Shown here: in pieces, positions 1 through 5,662 of the stretch
How the letters are laid out: every line of letters begins with the position of its first letter
Numbering within the stretch: position 1 is the stretch's first letter
Assembly (NCBI GenBank): GCA_002336985.1
Contig: DDFE01000266.1
Coordinates: 2,304-7,965, forward strand
Source of the DNA: Sphingomonadales bacterium UBA1936
GTDB lineage: Bacteria; Pseudomonadota; Alphaproteobacteria; Sphingomonadales; Sphingomonadaceae
Length of the DNA stretch: 5,662 bases
Reading direction: 5' to 3'
Made by a program: the position numbers and the translations under genes
Notes under the pieces: generated by a model
The model's database searches: none
The model's input: only the letters and a program-made list of their open reading frames with translations
What the model was told of the DNA's origin: nothing

Positions 1-479
1 GGTTCGTATCGACGTTCGGCGATGTCGGCGTGCGCGGGATCGGGATCGCGTTGGTGCTGGCGGCGCTGCTGTGGCGGCACCGCTGGCGGTCGGGGGCGAT
101 CTACCTCGCAACGACGATCACTTCGATTTTGGGACACACGGTGGCCAAGTTGCTGTGGGCGCGGGAGCGGCCGCACTTGGTGCCCTGGCTCGACGATCCG
201 CACGACATGAGCTTTCCCAGTGGCCACGCGGCGGGATCGATGGTCGTGCTATTGCTCGCGGCACTGCTGTTCGACCGCTATCGCCTGTGGTCGGTCGCCA
301 TAATGCTGTCGCTGGCGATTGGGCTGACGCGGCCCATGCTTGGGGTGCATTGGCCGACCGATGTCGTCGGCGGCTGGCTGTGGGGTGCCGGGTTCGCACT
401 GATCGGTGCGGGCGTCGCGCAATCGATGGGATTGCTCGACACCCGCTACGAACGAAAGATCAGCGGGGCGCCATCCTGA
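1..479 (+). CDS. PAP2-family membrane phosphatase, 5'-partial
   Basis: This is the C-terminal part of a PAP2 (type 2 phosphatidic acid phosphatase) superfamily protein; the reading frame is open to the left edge (first full codon at base 3), so the start lies outside the window. A GTG at 30 is in frame but is not convincing as a start. Numbering from that GTG, all three family signatures are visible: KX6RP at K40 to P48, PSGH at 63-66, and the third motif with T100, R101, H107 and D111 (Thr replaces the usual Ser). H66 and H107 are the expected catalytic histidines. About five hydrophobic helices fit an integral membrane enzyme. The family removes phosphate from lipid phosphates or undecaprenyl pyrophosphate; the substrate here cannot be told. 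Its last 20 bases overlap the 3' end of the opposing dehydrogenase gene. Family is certain, role is not. Confidence 0.9.
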   Translation, partial: FVSTFGDVGVRGIGIALVLAALLWRHRWRSGAIYLATTITSILGHTVAKLLWARERPHLVPWLDDPHDMSFPSGHAAGSMVVLLLAALLFDRYRLWSVAIMLSLAIGLTRPMLGVHWPTDVVGGWLWGAGFALIGAGVAQSMGLLDTRYERKISGAPS

Positions 480-1245
480 GCGCGCCATCGAGGCGGACGT
501 CCTCGCCATTGAAATAGTCGTTCTCGATCATCGTCAGCGCAAGATGCGCATATTCGGCCGGATCGCCGAGACGCTTGGGATAGGGCACCGACGCCGACAG
601 CGATTCCTGCGCCTTTTCGGGGAGGCCCGCGAGCAGCGGCGTCTTGAACAGCCCCGGCAGGATGGTGTTCACCCGAATGCCTTCGTTCATCAGGTCGCGC
701 GCCACGGGCAACGTCATGCCGACCACGCCCGCCTTAGACGCCGAATAGGCGACCTGGCCGATCTGGCCGTCCTCGGCCGCCACGCTCGCCGTATTGATGA
801 TCACGCCGCGAAGGCCGTGCTCGTCAGCCACGTCGAGCGTCATCATGCCCGCCGCCGCCTTGGCGATGCAGCGGAACGTGCCGATCAGGTTGATCTCGAT
901 CACGAACTTGAACGCATCGAGCGGGAAGTGCTTGATGCTGCCGTCTTCCTTGCTGCGGCTCGCGGTCTTGATCGCGTTGCCGACGCCCGCGCAGTTGACG
1001 AGGATGCGTTCCTGACCATGCGCCGCGCGCGCCTTGGCGAAGCCGGCGTCGACGCTTTCGTCGCTGGTCACATTCACTTCGCAAAAGACGCCGCCGATCT
1101 CGGCCGCGATTTCCTCGCCCTTGTTCTTCTGCAGGTCGAAGATCGCGACCTTGACGCCCTTGGCCGCCAGCGCGCGCGCAGTTGCTGCGCCCAGGCCCGA
1201 TGCCCCGCCGGTAACGACGGCTGCGATGCTGTTGTCGAGTTTCAC
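460..1245 (-). CDS. HSD10-like SDR 3-hydroxyacyl-CoA dehydrogenase
   Basis: A 261-residue classical short-chain dehydrogenase that closely resembles, from memory, human HSD17B10 (type II 3-hydroxyacyl-CoA / 2-methyl-3-hydroxybutyryl-CoA dehydrogenase). It has the glycine-rich TGGASGLG at 12-19, an acidic residue D37 ending strand 2 (favouring NAD over NADP), NCAG at 84-87, N119, and the catalytic S154, Y167 and K171. The stretches RGVIINTASVAA, VGMTL and RLGDPAEYAHL are typical of the HSD10 branch. It is predicted to oxidise 3-hydroxyacyl-CoA to 3-ketoacyl-CoA in the cytoplasm, for isoleucine or fatty-acid breakdown. The start is GTG with an AAGGGAG Shine-Dalgarno (1254-1260) 8 bases upstream; that site overlaps the stop of the preceding thiolase gene, so the two are co-transcribed and probably translationally coupled. 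The enzyme class is firm; the physiological substrate is inferred. Confidence 0.93.
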   Translation of the reverse strand: MKLDNSIAAVVTGGASGLGAATARALAAKGVKVAIFDLQKNKGEEIAAEIGGVFCEVNVTSDESVDAGFAKARAAHGQERILVNCAGVGNAIKTASRSKEDGSIKHFPLDAFKFVIEINLIGTFRCIAKAAAGMMTLDVADEHGLRGVIINTASVAAEDGQIGQVAYSASKAGVVGMTLPVARDLMNEGIRVNTILPGLFKTPLLAGLPEKAQESLSASVPYPKRLGDPAEYAHLALTMIENDYFNGEDVRLDGALRMAPR

Positions 1246-1253
1246 TGATCCTG

Positions 1254-1260
1254 CTCCCTT
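1254..1260 (-). promoter_or_regulatory. Ribosome binding site of the SDR gene, overlapping the thiolase stop
   Basis: On the minus strand AAGGGAG lies 8 bases before the GTG start of the dehydrogenase gene. It shares bases with the TAA stop codon of the thiolase (1259-1261). This supports the GTG as start and suggests that ribosomes ending the thiolase can pass directly to the dehydrogenase. Confidence 0.7.
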
Positions 1261-2431
1261 ACAGTCGTTCGACGATGGTCACGTTGGCGATGCCGCCGCC
1301 CTCGCACATGGTCTGCAGTCCATAGCGTCCACCGCGCGCCTTGAGCGCATGGACGAGTGTTGCCATCAGCTTCGTTCCCGATGCACCGAGAGGATGACCG
1401 AGCGCGATCGCGCCGCCGTTGACGTTCATCCGGGCATAATCGGCCCCGGTATGCTTCAGCCACGCGAGCGGCACGGGCGCGAATGCCTCGTTCACCTCGA
1501 ACAGGTCGATGTCGTCGATTTTCATACCGGCCCGCTTCAATGCCCGGTCGGTCGCGAACAGCGGCTCTTCCAGCATGATGACCGGGTCACCCGCCGTCAC
1601 GGTCAGATTGTGGATGCGCGCCATCGGCGTCAGGCCGTGCGCCTTCAGTGCTGCCTCGCTGACGACCAGCACGGCGGAAGCGCCGTCGCAGATCTGGCTG
1701 GCATTGGCGGCGGAAATGCTGCCGCCTTCCTGCAGCAATTTGACGGTACCGATGCTCTCGGCCGTCGCGTCGTAACGAATGCCTTCGTCGGTACGGTGGA
1801 TCTGGGTGCCTTCGGGCGTTTCAATCTCGAGCGGCACGATCTCCGCGTCGAATGCACCGGCCTGGGTGGCGACGGCTGCCCGGCGATGGCTCTCGGCGGC
1901 GAACTGGTCGAGCTGCTCGCGTGTGAAGCCGTGCTTCTTCACGATCATCTCGGCACCCATGAACTGGCTGAACATGATGCCGGGATATCGCTCTTCGAGG
2001 CGGGGCGATTTGTAGCTGCCCAGCCCCTCTTTCATGAACAGCGTCGCGGGCGTGCCCATGGGAACGCGCGTCATGCTCTCGACACCCGCGGCAATGACGA
2101 TGTCCTGCGTGCCCGACATCACGGCCTGCGCCGCGAACTGGATGGCCTGTTGCGACGATCCGCACTGGCGGTCGATGGTGACGGCAGGGACGCTGTCGGG
2201 CAGGTTTCGCGCGGCAAGCACGGCATTGCGGCCGACCTGCACCGCCTGCTCGCCGCCCTGGCCGACGCAACCCATGATGACGTCCTCGACACTGGCGCCA
2301 TCGAGTCCGGTGCGTGCGATAAGGGCGTCCAGCGTGGCGCCTGCCATGTCGACGGGATGCCAGCCCGCCAGCCTGCTCCCGCGCTTGCCGCCTGCAGTAC
2401 GAACCGCATCGACGATATAGGCTTCGGCCAT
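1259..2431 (-). CDS. Thiolase (acetyl-CoA C-acyltransferase)
   Basis: A full-length 390-residue thiolase, the normal size for the family. It cleaves 3-ketoacyl-CoA with CoA to release acetyl-CoA (or propionyl-CoA from 2-methyl substrates), or runs the reverse condensation. Visible motifs are the nucleophilic cysteine C90 in DRQCGSS, NEAF at 314-317, H346 in GHPLGASG, and the second catalytic cysteine C376 in CEGGG. All catalytic residues are present. The ATG start is backed by an AAGGA Shine-Dalgarno 7 bases upstream (2439-2443). It is the first gene of a two-gene unit with the HSD10-like dehydrogenase that follows 13 bp later, which makes the substrate of this thiolase plausibly the product of that enzyme. 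A near-palindrome at 2441-2458 directly before the ribosome site is a candidate operator. Degradative rather than biosynthetic use is inferred from the neighbours; the sequence alone does not exclude the latter. Confidence 0.93.
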   Translation of the reverse strand: MAEAYIVDAVRTAGGKRGSRLAGWHPVDMAGATLDALIARTGLDGASVEDVIMGCVGQGGEQAVQVGRNAVLAARNLPDSVPAVTIDRQCGSSQQAIQFAAQAVMSGTQDIVIAAGVESMTRVPMGTPATLFMKEGLGSYKSPRLEERYPGIMFSQFMGAEMIVKKHGFTREQLDQFAAESHRRAAVATQAGAFDAEIVPLEIETPEGTQIHRTDEGIRYDATAESIGTVKLLQEGGSISAANASQICDGASAVLVVSEAALKAHGLTPMARIHNLTVTAGDPVIMLEEPLFATDRALKRAGMKIDDIDLFEVNEAFAPVPLAWLKHTGADYARMNVNGGAIALGHPLGASGTKLMATLVHALKARGGRYGLQTMCEGGGIANVTIVERL

Positions 2432-2440
2432 AGTCCTGTC

Positions 2441-2458
2441 CTTTCCGTAAACGTAAAG
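2441..2458 (-). promoter_or_regulatory. Candidate operator: 18-bp near-palindrome before the thiolase
   Basis: The minus strand reads CTTTACGTTTACGGAAAG. The two 8-base arms, CTTTACGT and ACGGAAAG, are inverted repeats matching at 7 of 8 positions around a TT centre. The site starts 10 bases before the ATG and overlaps the Shine-Dalgarno of the thiolase, so a bound repressor could block initiation. From memory, MerR-family regulators of branched-chain amino acid and fatty-acid catabolism in proteobacteria (LiuR type) use short palindromes built on TTTACGT, which fits the genes downstream. No regulator gene is in the window, so the link to LiuR is inference. Confidence 0.45.
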
Positions 2459-2516
2459 ATTCGGACCTCAATCGCGCGTTCGCCCCGCAAGGGCAAGCAA
2501 GTTTAGAACCCGTCCG

Positions 2517-3449
2517 CTATTTCTGGGCGAGGTTGGCTTTCGATTTGGGAAGAACTTTCACCGCCAATGCGATGATCGCGCCGATCGCTAACCCGATTAC
2601 GCCCGAATAGGCTGCATTCGCTGCCCAATGGACAACGCCGCTGCCGCCGCCCGCACCCTCGATCGCATGCGGGACGATGTGCAGGCCGAACTCGTGCAAT
2701 CCATGAACGATAATACCGCCACCGACCCAGATCATCGCCGCGGTGCCGAGAACCGACAGGAACCGCATCGTGACCGGCATCGCCTTGACGAGCCCGCGTC
2801 CGATCGCGCGCGAGAGCGTGTTATTCTGTTTGGCCATGTGCACGCCGACGTCGTCCATCTTAACGATCAAGGCGACTACGCCGTAAACGCCGGCGGTCAC
2901 CGCGATGGCGACGAGGGCGAGACTCGCTGCTTGCGCCCAGATCGACTGCGCCGACACTTCGGCCAGCGCGATCGCCATGATCTCGCCGGACAGGATGAAA
3001 TCGGTGCGAATCGCGCCTGCGACCTTTTCCTGTTCAAGCAGCGCGCCGTCGGCCCCGGGATCCTCGGGATGAAGGTCTTCGCCGGAATGATGGCCGGACA
3101 GAACATGGATGACCTTTTCCGCGCCCTCGAAGCACAGATAGGCGCCGCCGATCATCAGGATGGGCGTGATCAGGAACGGCGCGAATGCGCTGAGGACGAG
3201 CGCCGCGGGAAGGAGGAACAGCAGCTTGTTGCGGATCGACCCCAGCGCGATCTTCCAGATGATCGGCAATTCGCGGTCCGGCGTGAAGCCGGTGACATAG
3301 GTTGGCGTAACGGCAGTATCGTCGATGACGACGCCTGCGGCCTTGGTCCCCGCCTTGGCGGCTGCTGCACCGACATCGTCGATCGAGGCGGCGGCCAGCT
3401 TTGCGATGCCCGCGACGTCGTCGAGAAGTGCGGCAAGACCTGATGGCAT
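2517..3449 (-). CDS. DUF808 family inner-membrane protein
   Basis: A 310-residue protein of the DUF808 family, whose E. coli member is YedI; the molecular function of the family is not known. Visible features are the N-terminal MPSGLAALLDDVA, a soluble section with DDTAVTPTYVTGF at about 43-55, PDRELPIIWKIALGS at 57-71, and hydrophobic segments at about 76-103, 171-197, 228-251 and 278-300. A His/Asp/Glu-rich loop at about 118-132 precedes the second of these. Length agrees with the family. The frame stays open another 124 codons upstream, but that part is the antisense of the M20 gene; the ATG at 3447-3449 is chosen because family proteins begin with this sequence and a GGGGA ribosome site (3455-3459) sits 5 bases before it. 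The gene is divergent from the M20 hydrolase and 85 bp ahead of the thiolase, so partial read-through into the thiolase operon is possible. Confidence 0.9.
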   Translation of the reverse strand: MPSGLAALLDDVAGIAKLAAASIDDVGAAAAKAGTKAAGVVIDDTAVTPTYVTGFTPDRELPIIWKIALGSIRNKLLFLLPAALVLSAFAPFLITPILMIGGAYLCFEGAEKVIHVLSGHHSGEDLHPEDPGADGALLEQEKVAGAIRTDFILSGEIMAIALAEVSAQSIWAQAASLALVAIAVTAGVYGVVALIVKMDDVGVHMAKQNNTLSRAIGRGLVKAMPVTMRFLSVLGTAAMIWVGGGIIVHGLHEFGLHIVPHAIEGAGGGSGVVHWAANAAYSGVIGLAIGAIIALAVKVLPKSKANLAQK

Positions 3450-3495
3450 GATGATCCCCGTGTGACAGTGTGGCGCCGGACATAGCCGAACGGCC

Positions 3496-3523
3496 TTGTC
3501 ACGCCAGTGTTTCCGGCTAGCGT
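3496..3523 (+). promoter_or_regulatory. Candidate promoter of the M20 gene
   Basis: TTGTCA at 3496-3501 (5 of 6 to the TTGACA consensus) is followed after 16 bases by TAGCGT at 3518-3523, which keeps the key T, A and final T of a -10 box. The -10 ends only 7 bases before the ATG at 3531, so transcription would begin at or next to the start codon. This is prediction by eye. Confidence 0.4.
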
Positions 3524-3530
3524 CTGCTTC

Positions 3531-4838
3531 ATGAAACATATTTCCGTCGCAGCGCTCGCCGCAGTCCTGTTGTCGCCGTCGCTCGCGCTCGCGAAGCTGT
3601 CGCCCGCCGAAACGAAAATGGTCGCCGCCGTCGAGGCGAGCTACGAACCCTCGATCACGCTTCTCCAGCAGCTGGTCGACGTGAACAGCGGGTCGATGAA
3701 CATAGAGGGCGTGACGCGCGTCGGAGAGATGATGCGGGCCGAACTTGAGCCGTTGGGCTTCAAGGTCGAATGGAAACCGATGACGGCGGCCAAGCGCGCA
3801 GGGCATATCATTGCGACGCACGCTGGCGCGCCGGGTACGAAGCGCTTGTTATTGATCGGCCATCTCGACACCGTGTTCGAGAGAGACTCGCCGTTCCAGA
3901 AGTTCACGCGGAAGGGCGATTTCGGCGAGGGGCCGGGCGCCGCCGATGACAAGGGCGGCATGGTCGTGATGCTGATGGCGCTGAAAGCCATGAAGGCGGC
4001 GGGAACGCTCGCCAAGGCGAATATCGAGATCGTCCTGACCGGTGACGAGGAGGACAGCGGCGACCCGATCGACATCGCGCGGGCCGACCTGATCGCCGCG
4101 GGCAAGCGCGCCGATGTCGCACTCGATTTCGAAGGGCTGGTGGTGGAGAACGGACGCGACATGGGCTCGATCGCGCGGCGTTCGTCGAACACCTGGACGC
4201 TGACCGCGACAGGCAAGGCCGGGCATTCGTCGGGTATCTTCAGCGACGGCGTTGGGGATGGTGCGATCTATGAACTCACACGCATCATCGCGACGTTCCG
4301 CAAGGAACTGCCTGAGCCCAACCTCACCTTCAACGTCGGTCTGATCGCCGGCGGCCAGACGGCGGCGTTCGATGCCGACGGGGTGCGTGCGACCGCGACC
4401 GGCAAGTCGAACATCATTCCCGGTATCGCGATGGCGCGCGGTGATTTCCGGACCTTGTCCGACGACCAGACGAAGCGCGTGAAAGAAAAGATGTCGGCCA
4501 TCGTCACCGCGCACGCGCCGGTGACCGATGCGAAGATCGTTTTCGAAGCCGGCGGCTATCCCGCGATGGCGCCGACCGATGGCAACCGCGCGATCCTGAC
4601 CGCGCTCAATGGTGTGAATGCCGACCTGAAGCTGCCGGAAATGCCCGCGCTCGATCCGCTCAAGCGCGGGGCGGGCGACATCTCGTTCGTCGCGAACGAC
4701 GTCAGCGGGATAGCGGGCCTCGGCCCGTCGAGCCGAGGCGACCATGCACCCGGCGAGACGGTCGATCTCGTCAGCTTCAAGCGCCAGGCGAAACGTGCGG
4801 CGATCCTGATGTCACGGCTGGGCGCGCAGAAGCGCTAG
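3531..4838 (+). CDS. Exported M20-family metallo-hydrolase (glutamate carboxypeptidase-like)
   Basis: A 435-residue zinc hydrolase of the M20 family, resembling the carboxypeptidase G2 branch. It starts with a signal peptide: MKH, a hydrophobic run, then ALA before K22 as a likely signal peptidase I site, so it acts in the periplasm or outside. There is no lipobox cysteine. Metal-site motifs are H111 and D113 in GHLDTVF, D139 in GPGAADDKGG, E173 (catalytic base) and E174 in GDEEDSG, E201 in LDFEG, and H405 in GDHAPGETVDL. H232 in GKAGHSSG is the conserved histidine of the dimerisation domain. The set is complete, so the enzyme should be active; it probably cuts an amide or peptide bond at a C-terminal amino acid, but the substrate is not readable. 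The ATG at 3531 is preferred over the in-frame GTG at 3507 because the signal peptide begins there. Neither has a Shine-Dalgarno. Its stop shares bases with the opposing gene's stop. Confidence 0.9.
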   Translation: MKHISVAALAAVLLSPSLALAKLSPAETKMVAAVEASYEPSITLLQQLVDVNSGSMNIEGVTRVGEMMRAELEPLGFKVEWKPMTAAKRAGHIIATHAGAPGTKRLLLIGHLDTVFERDSPFQKFTRKGDFGEGPGAADDKGGMVVMLMALKAMKAAGTLAKANIEIVLTGDEEDSGDPIDIARADLIAAGKRADVALDFEGLVVENGRDMGSIARRSSNTWTLTATGKAGHSSGIFSDGVGDGAIYELTRIIATFRKELPEPNLTFNVGLIAGGQTAAFDADGVRATATGKSNIIPGIAMARGDFRTLSDDQTKRVKEKMSAIVTAHAPVTDAKIVFEAGGYPAMAPTDGNRAILTALNGVNADLKLPEMPALDPLKRGAGDISFVANDVSGIAGLGPSSRGDHAPGETVDLVSFKRQAKRAAILMSRLGAQKR

Positions 4839-5662
4839 AGCTTCCGCCCGATCAGTTCCTTCATGATCTCGTTCGTGCCGCCGAAGATACGTGTCACGCG
4901 TGCGCCGCGCCACATCTTCGCAATGGGGTATTCGTTCATATAGCCAGCGCCGCCGTGGAGCTGCAGGCACTTGTCCATGATTTCCCACTGCAATTCGGTA
5001 TGCCACAGCTTGGCGGCGGCACCTTCTTCGGGCGTCAGTTCCTTTTTCAGGTGGCGCGCTATCGCCCAGTCGAGATGCGCCCAGCCGACCTGAAGTTTCG
5101 ACTTGATGTCGGCGAGGGTGAACCGCGTGTTCTGGAAATCGATGACCGGCTTTCCGAACGCCTTGCGGTCGCGGACGAACTCGACCGTCTCGTCATAAGC
5201 TTTCTGCGCCGACGCCTGTGCGCCAATGGCGATCGACAGGCGTTCCTGCGGCAATTCGCTCATCAGATAGATGAAGCCCTTGCCCTCTTCGCCCAGGCAA
5301 TTGGTCATAGGAACGCGGACGTCCTCGAAGAACAGTTCCGACGTATCCGCCGCATCCTGCCCGATCTTGTCGAGGTTGCGGCCCCGCTTGAATCCCTCGC
5401 GGTCGGCTTCGACCAGGATGATCGACACGCCTTTCCATTTGGGTTCGATATCCGTGTCGGTCTTGGCGCAGACGAGCACCAGGTCGGCGTTCTGGCCGTT
5501 GGTGATGTACGTCTTGCTGCCATTGATGACGTAGTGGTTGCCGTCCTTTTTCGCGGTGGTGCGAATGCCCTGAAGGTCGCTGCCCGTGCCCGGCTCGGTC
5601 ATGGCGATGGCGGTCACGACTTCACCCGAAACCATCTTGGGCAGCCAGTGGCGCTTCTGCTC
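4835..5662 (-). CDS. LCAD-type acyl-CoA dehydrogenase, N-terminus missing
   Basis: The last 275 residues of an FAD-dependent acyl-CoA dehydrogenase; the frame is open to the right edge and about 105-110 N-terminal residues should lie outside, judging from bacterial relatives of about 380. In the visible fragment the substrate/FAD-binding TEPGTGSDLQG is at 22-32, the beta-domain NGSKTYITNG at 47-56, RKAFGKP at 166-172, LHGGAGYMNEYPIAK at 235-249 and FGGTNEIMKELIGR at 260-273. The overall pattern matches the long-chain acyl-CoA dehydrogenase branch: the usual catalytic Glu before GT (MCAD E376) is Gly (G261), and a Glu is present instead in LPQERL (E140), where LCAD and isovaleryl-CoA dehydrogenase carry their base. 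It introduces the 2,3-double bond in acyl-CoA and passes electrons to ETF. It shares the beta-oxidation theme with the thiolase and dehydrogenase but is separated from them by two unrelated genes. Chain-length preference is inferred only. Confidence 0.93.
   Translation of the reverse strand, partial: EQKRHWLPKMVSGEVVTAIAMTEPGTGSDLQGIRTTAKKDGNHYVINGSKTYITNGQNADLVLVCAKTDTDIEPKWKGVSIILVEADREGFKRGRNLDKIGQDAADTSELFFEDVRVPMTNCLGEEGKGFIYLMSELPQERLSIAIGAQASAQKAYDETVEFVRDRKAFGKPVIDFQNTRFTLADIKSKLQVGWAHLDWAIARHLKKELTPEEGAAAKLWHTELQWEIMDKCLQLHGGAGYMNEYPIAKMWRGARVTRIFGGTNEIMKELIGRKL

Noticed and set aside
406..1248. A 280-codon open frame on the + strand opposite the HSD10-like dehydrogenase
   Set aside because: Antisense shadow: composition is dominated by Arg, Ala, Asp and His and no family motif is visible, whereas the minus strand encodes a clear SDR.
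1292..1306. CEGGG at the thiolase C-terminal cysteine instead of the CxGGGxG pattern
   Set aside because: From family knowledge, CEGGG followed by a small hydrophobic and AN is a common variant in degradative thiolases; the catalytic cysteine is kept.
2482..2494. Short inverted repeat GCCC-CGCAA-GGGC as terminator after DUF808
   Set aside because: The stem is only four base pairs and no T-run follows, so it does not support an intrinsic terminator.
1034..2506. A 490-codon open frame on the + strand opposite the thiolase and dehydrogenase
   Set aside because: It is the antisense of a full-length thiolase with all catalytic motifs. Its translation is rich in Arg, His, Asp and Ala with no recognisable domain, as expected for the complement of a GC-rich gene.
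3485..3494. GCCGAACGGC mini-hairpin in the divergent region
   Set aside because: The arms are four bases around a two-base loop; such repeats are expected by chance in GC-rich DNA.
3507..3530. An upstream GTG start for the M20 protein
   Set aside because: It would put eight extra residues before a well-formed signal peptide and has no ribosome site; the GTG also falls between the proposed -35 and -10 boxes.
3450..3821. A 124-residue N-terminal extension of the DUF808 protein
   Set aside because: The extension is antisense to the M20 gene start, has no hydrophobic or conserved character, and the internal ATG has a ribosome site and the family's usual N-terminus.
3849..4745. A 298-codon open frame on the - strand inside the M20 gene
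   Set aside because: Same type of antisense shadow; the plus strand carries every M20 metal-binding motif.

Overview
The window is GC-rich bacterial chromosome, densely packed, with five protein-coding genes that cover nearly all of it. Gene content and protein style suggest an alphaproteobacterium, most likely a sphingomonad (Sphingomonadales): an acyl-CoA dehydrogenase, a thiolase and an HSD10-like dehydrogenase lie beside a DUF808 membrane protein and an exported M20 peptidase. That placement is inferred from protein resemblance and composition, not from a marker gene. I see no RNA gene, insertion sequence, CRISPR array, prophage or other mobile DNA.

Layout from left to right: (1) the 3' part of a PAP2-family membrane phosphatase (+ strand, 5' end outside the window); (2) an HSD10-like short-chain 3-hydroxyacyl-CoA dehydrogenase (- strand), whose end overlaps the PAP2 gene tail to tail by 20 bp; (3) a thiolase (- strand) directly upstream of the dehydrogenase with a 13-bp gap, clearly one operon; (4) a DUF808 inner-membrane protein (- strand), 85 bp upstream of the thiolase; (5) a secreted M20-family metallo-hydrolase (+ strand), divergent from DUF808 across 81 bp; (6) the C-terminal three quarters of an LCAD-type acyl-CoA dehydrogenase (- strand), which overlaps the M20 gene tail to tail by the four bases CTAG and runs off the right edge.

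The metabolic theme is beta-oxidation of acyl-CoAs. The acyl-CoA dehydrogenase would do the first oxidation, the HSD10-like enzyme the second, and the thiolase the final cleavage. The hydratase is not in the window. HSD10 relatives act on 2-methyl-3-hydroxyacyl-CoA and straight-chain 3-hydroxyacyl-CoA, so isoleucine or fatty-acid breakdown is the natural reading. An 18-bp near-palindrome just upstream of the thiolase start is the best candidate regulatory site. The PAP2 phosphatase, DUF808 protein and M20 hydrolase are probably neighbours without a shared pathway.

I found no clearly novel system. The observations most worth checking are the palindrome before the thiolase, the apparent leaderless start of the M20 gene, the catalytic-base arrangement of the acyl-CoA dehydrogenase, and the two terminator-free convergent overlaps.
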